Positions 50,918 to 58,802 of a stretch of DNA of 64,000 bases are shown piece by piece; the stretch's first letter is position 1, and each line of letters starts with the position of its first letter. The DNA is taken from the NCBI GenBank assembly GCA_023667765.1, contig JAMOZS010000001.1:70025-134024 (forward strand), written 5' to 3'. The translations under genes were made by a program, and so were the position numbers. The DNA is from Roseburia sp. (lineage in GTDB: Bacteria > Bacillota > Clostridia > Lachnospirales > Lachnospiraceae). A model generated the notes under the pieces. That model searched no databases. It saw nothing but the letters and a program-made list of their open reading frames with translations, and was not told the origin of the DNA.

Positions 50918-51445
50918 ATGATACATTTATATACGGGTGAGGGAAAGGGAAAGACTACGGCGGCCATCGGGCTGTGCATACGGGCTGCGGGAAGAGGATT
51001 TTCCGTATGTTTTTCCCAATTTATGAAAGGAAACGATACGGGAGAGCTTTCTGTGTTAGGGAGCATACCCAATGTGGAGATTCTCCGCAGCAGCAGAAAT
51101 TTTGGCTTTTATTCTTCCATGTCAGCGGCTGATAAGGAGGAGCTTACCGAGGTTCATAACTGTATTCTGGACAGACTTTTGGAGAAGGCTGCAGGCGGGA
51201 ACTGTCAGATGATAATCCTGGATGAACTGACCTATCCCGTAAAGTGGGGGCTGCTGGATTCGGATAAGTTGAAGCGGCTGTTAGATTTTGGGAGGAAAGG
51301 AGCGCCGGGAGAGATAGAGCTGGTGCTGACCGGACGGGACGCGGCAGATACTTTATGGGAGGCGGCAGATTATATTACGGAGATGGAGTGCGTGAGGCAT
51401 CCCTACGAGAAAGGAATTCCTGCCAGAAGGGGAATTGAATTTTAA
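50918..51445 (+). CDS. cobA: Cob(I)yrinic acid a,c-diamide adenosyltransferase (CobA/BtuR)
   Basis: 175 residues. P-loop IHLYTGEGKGKTTAAIGLCI near residue 4-20, FSQFMKGNDTGEL, MIILDELTYPVKWGLLDSDK and VLTGRDA are BtuR/CobO features. It adds the upper adenosyl ligand to the cobalt of corrinoids. Confidence 0.94.
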   Translation: MIHLYTGEGKGKTTAAIGLCIRAAGRGFSVCFSQFMKGNDTGELSVLGSIPNVEILRSSRNFGFYSSMSAADKEELTEVHNCILDRLLEKAAGGNCQMIILDELTYPVKWGLLDSDKLKRLLDFGRKGAPGEIELVLTGRDAADTLWEAADYITEMECVRHPYEKGIPARRGIEF

Positions 51446-51476
51446 AGCTGTTTTCCGATAGCAAGGAGGGAATTAA

Positions 51477-52178
51477 GTGTCTGCTTTTTTTTCGGATGTG
51501 TTGGATTGTGTGTTAAGTCCTGTTTTTTTGAAGGAAGTGGGAGAAAAATTTCATTATGAGGAAAGCCGGCTGCCGGAGCTTTCGGCGGTTGCAGAACAGA
51601 TGCTTCCTCTCATTCGCAGCGAGGCATTTTGGGCAGGGCATAAATCCTGCATTTGGGATGCAGGAGAGAATGCTTCTGTGGCCTATGAGGATGTTGTCAT
51701 GACACTCGGGGGACAGATAGACTGCCTTCAGGAGCGTTTCACGCAGCGGGGACAACTGTGCGAATGCTATATGCTGGAAGCGTTAGCCAGCGAGCTGTTA
51801 TTGCGGGCATACAGGGCATATAATCAATATATTCGGGAAAATGACTCCTGGCATGTGGCCAGATATCATTTTCCCGGCAGCGAGGAGGGATTTTCGCTGG
51901 AGCGACTGCCTCAAATGCTGGAAAACCTGACGCCGTTGGTTGCCTGTAATGAGGCATTCTGTATTCTGCCCAAAAAGAGTGTGGTATTTGTGGCAGAATT
52001 GACACAGAATGAGGAAATACAATGCGAGGGCATCTGCTTAGGCTGTAGCAGTATAAATTGTGCCAACAGGATGACAGCGCCCTCTCCCCTGGAGAAGAGG
52101 CAGGCAGACTTATTGTTAAATTATGGATATAGCAGGATTTTTGGGAAGAATGCCGTTACTATAAAAACGAAATTTTGA
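51477..52178 (+). CDS. Vitamin B12-dependent methionine synthase activation domain-like protein
   Basis: 233 residues from GTG 51477, with AAGGAGGG upstream. The middle matches the MetH reactivation domain pattern: ARYHFPGSEEGFSLERLPQM and NEAFCILPKKSVVFVAELTQ (compare RxSPGYGD and LxPxKSV). It ends with a cysteine cluster, CEGICLGCSSINCANRM. In Clostridia lacking full-length MetH, free-standing activation-domain proteins accompany split methionine synthases or corrinoid methyltransferases. Position at the end of the cobalamin operon fits. The methyltransferase partner is not in the window. Confidence 0.7.
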   Translation: MSAFFSDVLDCVLSPVFLKEVGEKFHYEESRLPELSAVAEQMLPLIRSEAFWAGHKSCIWDAGENASVAYEDVVMTLGGQIDCLQERFTQRGQLCECYMLEALASELLLRAYRAYNQYIRENDSWHVARYHFPGSEEGFSLERLPQMLENLTPLVACNEAFCILPKKSVVFVAELTQNEEIQCEGICLGCSSINCANRMTAPSPLEKRQADLLLNYGYSRIFGKNAVTIKTKF

Positions 52179-52205
52179 CTGCACATATGGAAAAGAAAGT
52201 TATGA

Positions 52206-52234
52206 TTGACTTCCCGTCACAGGTAAATTATAAT
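52206..52234 (+). promoter_or_regulatory. Strong promoter of the ABC-2 transporter leader
   Basis: TTGACT (52206-52211), 17-bp spacer, TATAAT (52229-52234), starting about 27 bp after the upstream stop codon. Confidence 0.75.
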
Positions 52235-52260
52235 AATAAAAAATGATTAAGAGGTAGTAC

Positions 52261-52299
52261 ATGTCGATTGTGGATGTAATGGAGAAAATTGCAAAATAA
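52261..52299 (+). CDS. 12-residue leader peptide ORF
   Basis: ATG-TAA encoding MSIVDVMEKIAK, with AAGAGGTAG four bases upstream. It lies about 20 nt into the predicted transcript and 300 nt ahead of the transporter genes. Its location between a strong promoter and terminator hairpins fits a translation-sensing attenuator leader. It is too short to judge by codon content. Confidence 0.45.
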   Translation: MSIVDVMEKIAK

Positions 52300-52600
52300 A
52301 TATTGCAGGGCTGGATACGGCTTAAGGCTTGGATTCTGCCCGTATGCTGGTAGAAATTTGCGAAAGGGTTCTTTTAGTTTTTGTAAAAGGATTCTTTGGC
52401 GTATTTAGGTTACCGGCGTTTTCCCTTACATCTGCCAGATATTATTAAGAAGCGGTTTTATCATATTGTATTTTCGAGAAATATGGTAATGGATTAAGAA
52501 AAGAAGCATGGCTGTGTGGTCATGTTTTTTTGTTTATGGATGATTGGAAAACGGCCGGTAACAGGGTCGTTTTTTTATATAACAGAAAGGAACATCAAAA
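52300..52600 (+). promoter_or_regulatory. Structured leader RNA of the ABC-2 transporter, with two terminator-like hairpins
   Basis: Successive inverted repeats occur: TACGG/CCGTA near 52318 and 52340, CTTTTA/TAAAAG near 52371-52388, AAGCATG...CATGTTTTTTT (52504-52531), and AACGGCC/GGTCGTT with seven T residues (52550-52576). The last ends just before the ribosome site of the ATPase gene. A constitutive promoter, short ORF, alternative hairpins and terminators are the layout of ribosome-mediated attenuators found ahead of antibiotic-resistance genes. Confidence 0.55.
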
Positions 52601-53461
52601 ATGAATCAAACAATAATCAAAACAGAAGGGTTAACCAAAAACTATAAGAGGTATCAGAAAAAGGAAGGGCTGCGGGGCAGCATAGAGAGCCTGTGGAAAA
52701 GAGAGTATGAGCAGAAAACGGCGGTAAAGGACCTGGATTTGTCTGTGGAAGAGGGGGAATTTATCGGATTGATTGGCCCGAACGGAGCCGGAAAGACGAC
52801 TCTGATTAAAATGCTCACCGGGATTATTGCTCCCTCAGCCGGACGGATAGACGTGTTAGGGTATTATCCTAACGATATGCAAAATGAATTCAAGAAGCAG
52901 TATGCGGTGGTCATGGGTCAGAAGAGTCAGCTTTTTTATGAGCTGACGGTCAATGATACCTTACAGCTTTTTAAGGAAATTTATGAGATTCCTAAGGCGC
53001 AGTACCAGGAGAGCAGAGACTTTTTCACAGAGCTGTTTGGAGTGGCGGATTTGATGAATGTGCAGGTCAGAACATTGTCTCTGGGCGAGCGGATGAAAAT
53101 GGAGTTAATCGTAGCGCTCCTGCATCATCCCAAAATCCTGTTTCTGGATGAGCCCACGATAGGTCTGGATGTGGTTGCCTCCCGACAAATCCGCAGATTT
53201 CTAAAGGAAATTAACGAGAAAAGAGGCACTACGATTCTTTTGACCTCTCATTACATGGAGGATATTAAAGCATTGTGCAGGAGAACCATCGTCCTGAATC
53301 AGGGAACAAAGATTTATGACGGTGAAACGGAGGCGCTGTTTGCCAATGAGCGGCTGGAGGAGTTGATGAGGCATGAGCCTGGCGATATCAGTGTGAAGGA
53401 AGAGGAAATTGGCGTGGTGGTAGAGCGGATTTATCGGGAAGGGAGTGATACACATGCGTAA
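52601..53461 (+). CDS. ABC-2 type transporter, ATP-binding protein
   Basis: 286 residues, ATG 52601 after GAAAGGA. Walker A GLIGPNGAGKTTLIKMLTG near 60, signature TLSLGERMKMELIVALLHHP, Walker B ILFLDEPTIGLDVVAS and H-loop LLTSHYMEDI. The long N-terminal stretch before Walker A (YKRYQKKEGLRGSIESLWKR) is characteristic of the COG4586-type ATPase of three-gene export systems. Overlaps the next gene by a few bases. Confidence 0.92.
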   Translation: MNQTIIKTEGLTKNYKRYQKKEGLRGSIESLWKREYEQKTAVKDLDLSVEEGEFIGLIGPNGAGKTTLIKMLTGIIAPSAGRIDVLGYYPNDMQNEFKKQYAVVMGQKSQLFYELTVNDTLQLFKEIYEIPKAQYQESRDFFTELFGVADLMNVQVRTLSLGERMKMELIVALLHHPKILFLDEPTIGLDVVASRQIRRFLKEINEKRGTTILLTSHYMEDIKALCRRTIVLNQGTKIYDGETEALFANERLEELMRHEPGDISVKEEEIGVVVERIYREGSDTHA

Positions 53462-54248
53462 ATATCTGGAGGTTTCCAAAATATATATGAAGTCACAGCT
53501 GGCATGGAGGACGGATGTAATTTTCAATATGCTTTTTACCGTCACAAAAATACTTTTTGCTTATTTGCTTTGGGGAGCTGTCTTTCAGGGAAGGGGGACG
53601 GTAGGGCCTTTTACATTCCATGGCATGCTGTCTTATTATATTGTCAGCGCCTTTTTATCGCAGCTGGAAATGTCTCAGGGTATCAGCGAGGAAATTCATC
53701 AGAGGATTCGCAACGGAACCTTTTCAAAGTATATGGTAATACCGGTGGGAATCGAGAAATATTTTATGGCGATGGAGCTGGGTGTTGCCGCCTTTTATTT
53801 GTGTTTTGATTTGGCGGCGGCAGCTATATGGGTTTGGCTGTTTCGGATTGAGTTTGTATTTACCGGAAACATCCGTGTATTTTTGACGGCCCTCCTGATG
53901 GCGGTTGTGGGTATGTTTTTTATGGCGCAGTTAAATTATCTTTTGGGGCTATTGACGCTGAGGTTTCAGGGAATCGATGCCTTTCTGATGATAAAAAATA
54001 ATCTGATGGAATTGGTGACGGGAAGTATTATCCCGCTGGCGTTGTTTCCCCAGGGGATAACCGCAGTCGCCAGATGCCTGCCCTTCTATTATGTGACCTA
54101 TTTGCCTTCCATGCTGTTGACAGGGCAATGCGAGAACGAGGCGGCGGCCGGGCTCATAATAATCGGGATATGGTGCGCGCTGATACAGCTGTTCATTCAC
54201 TATGTGTGGAAAAAAGATATCAGAAAGTATGACGGGGTGGGAATATGA
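53454..54248 (+). CDS. ABC-2 type transporter permease 1
   Basis: 264 residues from ATG 53454, with GGGAG nine bases upstream and overlapping the ATPase stop. Six hydrophobic segments; KYLEVSKIYMKSQLAWRTDV then IFNMLFTV and the late motif RFQGIDAFLMIKNNLMELVT correspond to the COG4587 permease type. It pairs with the following permease. Confidence 0.88.
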   Translation: MRKYLEVSKIYMKSQLAWRTDVIFNMLFTVTKILFAYLLWGAVFQGRGTVGPFTFHGMLSYYIVSAFLSQLEMSQGISEEIHQRIRNGTFSKYMVIPVGIEKYFMAMELGVAAFYLCFDLAAAAIWVWLFRIEFVFTGNIRVFLTALLMAVVGMFFMAQLNYLLGLLTLRFQGIDAFLMIKNNLMELVTGSIIPLALFPQGITAVARCLPFYYVTYLPSMLLTGQCENEAAAGLIIIGIWCALIQLFIHYVWKKDIRKYDGVGI

Positions 54249-55048
54249 TGAAGAATATCAGGAAAAATTTACGTGTTTTAAGCGTATTGGTACGGCTGCG
54301 GTTTCAGAGGCTTATGGTATTTCGTTTTGACTTTTTTGTGCCGTTTTTGATAGACGGCAGTCTGTTTGTGATACAGCTTCTGGCATTTGCCGGAATTTAC
54401 GGGAATGTGGACAGTATAGGCGGCTGGGGACAGGGAGAAATGACTCTGTATATCGGAACCTTTTCTTTGTTGAATGCTCTGAATATGACCTTTTATTTCT
54501 TTGGAGTAAACGGCATACCGGAGAAAGTGAAGAGTGGTGAGCTGGATTTGTATCTGACGAAGCCGGTGAGTCCTCTGTTTCGCCTTACCTTTGAGTATAT
54601 CAGCCCCGGTTCCATACCGCTGATTCTCATGAGTATCGGTATCATTCTTTACGGCATCCGGACAGCCGGAATTCCTGTGACAGGGAGACTTGCGGGGGCA
54701 TATTTGTTCTGGGTTTTTGTCATGGTTATACTCTATTATGAGGTAGAGGTTGTCATTCGCTCGGTTTCTCTTTATCTTGTGTCTACCGCTCGGATGGATC
54801 AGTTGGAGGACGCCGGAATAAACCTGTGTATGAAGCTTCCGGGAATTGCTTTTCATGGGATATTTAAGGTGGTTTTTTATCTGCTTCTGCCCTATGGAAT
54901 TATGGCGACACTTCCGGTACAGAGCCTGATTGGGGAAATGAATCGATACAGGGGTGTTTACGGCATATTGGTAGTAGGATTGTTTACAAGGATTACTCAC
55001 GTAATCTGGAGGAGGGGGCTGCGGCATTATAACAGCGCAAGCTCATAA
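54245..55048 (+). CDS. ABC-2 type transporter permease 2
   Basis: 267 residues, starting within the ATGA overlap at 54245. Six hydrophobic segments. FRFDFFVPFLIDGSLFVIQL, VKSGELDLYLTKPVSPLFRL and ISPGSIPLILMSIGIILYGI are typical of the COG3694 partner. The three genes form one exporter of unknown substrate; related systems export lipids or antibiotics. Confidence 0.88.
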   Translation: MMKNIRKNLRVLSVLVRLRFQRLMVFRFDFFVPFLIDGSLFVIQLLAFAGIYGNVDSIGGWGQGEMTLYIGTFSLLNALNMTFYFFGVNGIPEKVKSGELDLYLTKPVSPLFRLTFEYISPGSIPLILMSIGIILYGIRTAGIPVTGRLAGAYLFWVFVMVILYYEVEVVIRSVSLYLVSTARMDQLEDAGINLCMKLPGIAFHGIFKVVFYLLLPYGIMATLPVQSLIGEMNRYRGVYGILVVGLFTRITHVIWRRGLRHYNSASS

Positions 55049-55132
55049 AGCTGTCAAAAAATAAGCGCAGAATGGTGAATGAAAAAAGAGATTTGTGCCG
55101 CCAACTGAAAAGGCGGCGGGATGGAGATGAAT

Positions 55133-57043
55133 ATGAACATAGAGCAAAGCATAGAGTTCGATAAAATAAAAGAAAAATGGGCGGCGTTGGCGGTCACGGA
55201 AGGGGCGAGGCAGAAGATTAGGGAAATATCCTTTTCCCTGTCGGAGCTGGAGCTGAGGAAGAATCTAAGGGATACCGGCGACAGCCGCAGAATGATGGAG
55301 CAGTATGGCACGCCTCCACTGGTGAGTCTGGAAGGGATTGAGGAGCTGTTGTCTGTGGCGGACAGGGGAGACTGCTTAACGCCGTATCAGCTGGAGCGAA
55401 TCGAGAAGGTATTGGCGGCAGTCAGACGGCTGAAGGATTATCTGGAGCGAGGGAAGCAGACGGAGAATCCCCTGGCCTATTATGAGGAAAATCTGGAACC
55501 GGCAGAGGAGCTGCGACAGGAGATTGCAAGACAGATTCGGAATGGGGAGGTAGATACTTATGCCTCCCGGGAGCTTGCCAGGCTGCGGGGGGAGATTTTG
55601 AGAGCGGAGGAAAAAATGAAAGAGAAGGCGGAGCAGGTCATGCGGGCGAATAAATCATGCATGGCGGACAGCTATTGCACCTTCAAAAACGGCAGGCTCT
55701 GCATTCCGGTAAAGAAGGAGTGTAAGCTGAAAATTGCCGGAAGCGTTATTGAGAAATCCTCCACCGGTAATACTCTGTTTATGGAGCCGGCCGGTGTGGC
55801 AAAATATGATGAGGAGCTGCAGTCGCTCAGAATCGAGGAGGAAGATGAGGTTCGCAGAATCCTGTACACCCTGACAGCCCTGACGGCGGATAATGGCCCG
55901 GCCATGGAGGAGAATCTTCGTATGCTGGAGAAGCTGGATTTTATTTTTTCCAAGGGGAAGCTGAGTATGGATTTAGGGGCTGTGGAGCCGACGCTGCGTA
56001 GGGACAGGCGCATTATCCTGAGGCAAGCCAGACATCCTCTGATGGACAGAACAGAAAATGTGCCGCTGGATTTTTCTCTCGGAGAAGACAGAGACAGCGG
56101 GAATGTCAGGGGAATTGTGATTACCGGCCCTAATACCGGGGGAAAAACGGTAGCGCTGAAAACGGTGATTTTAAATTGTATGATGGCACAGTGCGGTCTC
56201 CATGTGACCTGTGAGGAAGCACAGGTTTGTATGAACAGTGCCTATTTATGTGATATTGGAGACAATCAAAATCTGGCCGAGAATCTGTCTACTTTTTCTG
56301 CCCATATTAAGAATGTGCTGGAGATTTTGCGGACGGTAGACAGGGAAAGCCTGGTCATTATGGATGAGCTGGGTTCCGGTACGGACCCTGGGGAAGGCAT
56401 GGGAATTGCCATTGCGATTCTCGAGGAGCTGCGAAAAAGCGGCTGCCTGTTTTTGGTTACGACCCATTATCCGGAGGTGAAGGAATACGCCGGTAGAACG
56501 GAAGGAATTGTCAATGCCCGTATGACCTTTGACCAGGAAACCCTGTGTCCTACTTATCGAATGGTTATCGGAGAGGCCGGGGAGAGCTGTGCTTTTTCTA
56601 TTGCGCGGAGACTGGGGATGCCGGAGGAAATGCTGGATACGGCAAAGAGGGCGGCCTATGGGGAGGAATTTTATGAAGGGGGGATTTCGTCCCAGCCTCC
56701 CAAACCCTCAAAGCTTCAAAGGATAAAAAGCTCCCGGCCCGTAGAGGAGCTAAGCCGCAAATTCCAAATCGGTGACAGTGTGCTTGTCCTGCCGGATAAG
56801 AAAATTGGCATTGTGTGTGAAACAGTGAATGAAAAGGGAATTTTGCGGGTACAGCTGCCGGGCAGGAAGATTTGGATTAATCATAAGAGGGTGAGGCTGC
56901 AAGTGGCTGCTGACAGGCTATACCCTGAGAACTACGATTTTTCCATTCTTTTTGACACGGTGGAGAACCGCAAGAAACGCCATGCCATGGAACGGAAGTA
57001 TACGGAGGATATCATTGAACGGGAGGAGGGCTTTATACTATAA
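55133..57043 (+). CDS. MutS2-like DNA mismatch ATPase lacking the Smr domain
   Basis: 636 residues from ATG 55133 (GGAG upstream; in-frame ATGs at 55121 and 55127). The N-terminal clamp and lever region resembles MutS2 (FDKIKEKWAALAVTEGARQK, then TYASRELARLRGEILRAEEK). ATPase: Walker A GIVITGPNTGGKTVALKTV near 330, NLSTFSAHIKNVLEIL, Walker B SLVIMDELGSGTDPGEGMGI and TTHYPEVKEYA. Standard MutS2 has about 780 residues and ends in a Smr nuclease; this stops after a short tail with no Smr motif. It is probably a divergent paralogue. A GCCGCC/GGCGGC hairpin precedes it. Confidence 0.85.
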   Translation: MNIEQSIEFDKIKEKWAALAVTEGARQKIREISFSLSELELRKNLRDTGDSRRMMEQYGTPPLVSLEGIEELLSVADRGDCLTPYQLERIEKVLAAVRRLKDYLERGKQTENPLAYYEENLEPAEELRQEIARQIRNGEVDTYASRELARLRGEILRAEEKMKEKAEQVMRANKSCMADSYCTFKNGRLCIPVKKECKLKIAGSVIEKSSTGNTLFMEPAGVAKYDEELQSLRIEEEDEVRRILYTLTALTADNGPAMEENLRMLEKLDFIFSKGKLSMDLGAVEPTLRRDRRIILRQARHPLMDRTENVPLDFSLGEDRDSGNVRGIVITGPNTGGKTVALKTVILNCMMAQCGLHVTCEEAQVCMNSAYLCDIGDNQNLAENLSTFSAHIKNVLEILRTVDRESLVIMDELGSGTDPGEGMGIAIAILEELRKSGCLFLVTTHYPEVKEYAGRTEGIVNARMTFDQETLCPTYRMVIGEAGESCAFSIARRLGMPEEMLDTAKRAAYGEEFYEGGISSQPPKPSKLQRIKSSRPVEELSRKFQIGDSVLVLPDKKIGIVCETVNEKGILRVQLPGRKIWINHKRVRLQVAADRLYPENYDFSILFDTVENRKKRHAMERKYTEDIIEREEGFIL

Positions 57044-57118
57044 ATCTAATGACAGAGAGTAAATTTTGTGTTATTGTAATAACGATTATTTAAGCTTCGG
57101 CTGGAAAGGAAGGATACC

Positions 57119-57232
57119 ATGTATACAGCAATCAGAAGAACCCATTTGTGTAATTTGTATAAGGGAATCACGGAAGTTAAGATAAAGCGATGGCCTGCGC
57201 AAAAAAGAGATTTTCTGCATGGCTGTATTTAA
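57119..57232 (+). CDS. Small 37-residue ORF
   Basis: ATG 57119 preceded by AAAGGAAGGATACC. The product is basic (MYTAIRRTHLCNLYKGITEV then KIKRWPAQKRDFLHGCI). A terminator hairpin follows at 57238. I recognise no family. The good ribosome site and following terminator are the only support. Confidence 0.4.
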   Translation: MYTAIRRTHLCNLYKGITEVKIKRWPAQKRDFLHGCI

Positions 57233-57237
57233 GAGTA

Positions 57238-57276
57238 TGAAACCGCTTATCTTATTTTGGGTAAGTGGTTTTTTTG
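57238..57276 (+). terminator. Intrinsic terminator
   Basis: AAACCGCTTATC pairs with GGTAAGTGGTTT (one G-U pair, one extra base) and is followed by a T run, ending the MutS-like/small-ORF transcript before the HTH gene. Confidence 0.65.
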
Positions 57277-57379
57277 TCCTTTAAAAAGCATTCTATTTGC
57301 GTCAAAGCTGCGCAGATGGGAACAAATAGCAGCGCGTAGAGCTCATAACATGAGGTTCATAATGAAGAAGGTAATGACA

Positions 57380-57649
57380 ATGATACCCTATATTGATATG
57401 ATAAAAACAGGAGAAAACATTACGGCCCTGCGATGTAAGGCAGGTCTGACGGTAAAGGATTTGCAGAAGATATATGGTTTTGCAACGCCACAGGCTATCT
57501 ATAAGTGGCAGAAAGGAATTGCTCTTCCCACAGTAGATAATCTGGTGGTTTTGGCGGCAGCTTTTCATGTGACGATAGACGAAATACTTGTTGTGTCCGA
57601 GGCGCCTCCCCGGAATAAATACATAGAAGAAATCGTCACTCCGCCTTAA
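57380..57649 (+). CDS. Small HTH (XRE-type) transcriptional regulator, paralogue 2
   Basis: 89 residues from ATG 57380 (GAAGG eight bases upstream; ATGs at 57362 and 57374 also in frame). Helix-turn-helix: ITALRCKAGLTVKDLQKIYG, then TPQAIYKWQKGIALPTVDNL. Strongly similar along its length to the protein at 15299-15550, including the initial I-DMxKTGxNIT segment. It has a slightly longer polar tail. Targets unknown. Confidence 0.8.
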   Translation: MIPYIDMIKTGENITALRCKAGLTVKDLQKIYGFATPQAIYKWQKGIALPTVDNLVVLAAAFHVTIDEILVVSEAPPRNKYIEEIVTPP

Positions 57650-57693
57650 TCTGTCCGGGAAGCTGCTACAGAGGTCTTCATATGGTACTTGTT

Positions 57694-58383
57694 TTATCTC
57701 GACAACAGCCATTGGATTCCGTGAGCGGAGCGTTTGGCGGTCTCGGTAAAATGATTGCCCGGATTCGTATGAAATGTGGTGTTGATTTGCTGCCTGCGAT
57801 AAAAATCGGTCAGTTCTTCGGTATTGGCCTGTACGGCTTTCAGATAGGGATTTCTTGTTTGACCTTCCTTGTCGCCCAAAGAAAAGTATAGGTGCTCCGG
57901 CCATTTTTTCGGAGGATGAGACATGGCGTATTCTTTGAATCCGGGGAACCAGAAAGAGCCGGATATAGCAGCGATTCTGGAGAACAGGTCTGTTTGATAC
58001 ATGGCGTATACGGCAAATAAACCTGCCAGAGAGTATCCTGCCAGTCCACGAAAGCAGGGCTTCTCCGGCAGGGATTTTTCAACCCGTGGTACGATTTCGT
58101 GCAAAAGGAACCTCAGATAATCGTCCGCGCCTCCTGTACAGGGAGTGTCATTCCCTGAAATCGGCGGTATATTCCACGGAGACATATCGTGATTCCATTC
58201 CAGACCGCTGACAGAAACCAGGGAAAAATCGGGACATTTCATTTTTTCTGTTTCCTGTCGCACGGCTTCACCCTCTGCTGAAACAGTATTCAGATAAATA
58301 ATGGGGCTGTTCGGGGCTGCGCCGGGATAAATGTCTACCCTTTTGCCCTGCAACAGGAGCTTACTGTGTTTTACTTGTTTCAT
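57694..58383 (-). CDS. Alpha/beta-hydrolase-fold esterase (esterase D / Fes-like family)
   Basis: 229 residues from ATG 58383, GGGAG upstream. LAGYSLAGLFAVYAMYQTDL places the nucleophile Ser118 in GYSLAG; FSLGDKEGQTRNPYL and NPGNHFTETAKR give the probable Asp and His. SRIAAISGSFWFPGFKEY matches PF00756 esterases such as enterochelin esterase and IroE. No signal peptide. Whether it acts on siderophores or other esters cannot be told here. Confidence 0.85.
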   Translation of the reverse strand: MKQVKHSKLLLQGKRVDIYPGAAPNSPIIYLNTVSAEGEAVRQETEKMKCPDFSLVSVSGLEWNHDMSPWNIPPISGNDTPCTGGADDYLRFLLHEIVPRVEKSLPEKPCFRGLAGYSLAGLFAVYAMYQTDLFSRIAAISGSFWFPGFKEYAMSHPPKKWPEHLYFSLGDKEGQTRNPYLKAVQANTEELTDFYRRQQINTTFHTNPGNHFTETAKRSAHGIQWLLSR

Positions 58384-58386
58384 GTA

Positions 58387-58515
58387 TCAAATCTCCCGCC
58401 CTTCTGCACCGGATTTGCGCCGCAAGGCGTCAAATTTCTCCTCTGGAAAATTGTATTTGGCCTGTGTGAGTTTGTCAATCACGCTTTGCCTCTCCGGCAG
58501 CGTGTGCATGGACAT
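58387..58515 (-). other. Small ORF or fragment at the hepT 3' junction
   Basis: 42 codons, MSMHTLPERQSVIDKLTQAK onwards, ending four bases before the esterase start. It overlaps the aberrant 3' end of hepT in another frame and has no good ribosome site. It may be the tail of a foreign gene joined to the truncated toxin gene. Confidence 0.25.
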
Positions 58516-58802
58516 TCATGATTAGCAATCATATTCCAATTTGTTCCATCATAATCGTGAATCAAACGATGTCTAAGTCCCGATATCATGCTCCATTGAA
58601 CTTCACCGTGCATTTCCTTATATTGATCGGACAGATTATAGACATGTTCGCCAATATTATACAATGGTGTTGTAACAAGCCATTGCAACGGAATATCTGT
58701 CAGCAAATCCTCCTTATTAATACTGTGTGTTAAAATATACTCATGTAGCTTTATGGCATTTTCGTAAATCCTTTTTATTCTCTGCTCATCCGAATATTTC
58801 AT
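58479..58802 (-). pseudogene. hepT: HepT-like (DUF86, HEPN) toxin, C-terminus replaced
   Basis: 107 residues. HEPN ribonuclease motif RX4H with target tyrosine: RHRLIHDY, in ISGLRHRLIHDYDGTNWNMI. Up to GTNWNMIA it follows the HepT family; the last 14 residues (NHECPCTRCRRGKA) do not, and the usual terminal helix is absent. Its ATG overlaps the intended stop of mntA (ATGA). In the family, MntA adds AMP to the tyrosine of RX4HXY to silence the RNase. I mark it as probably damaged; the active-site region itself is intact. Confidence 0.6.
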
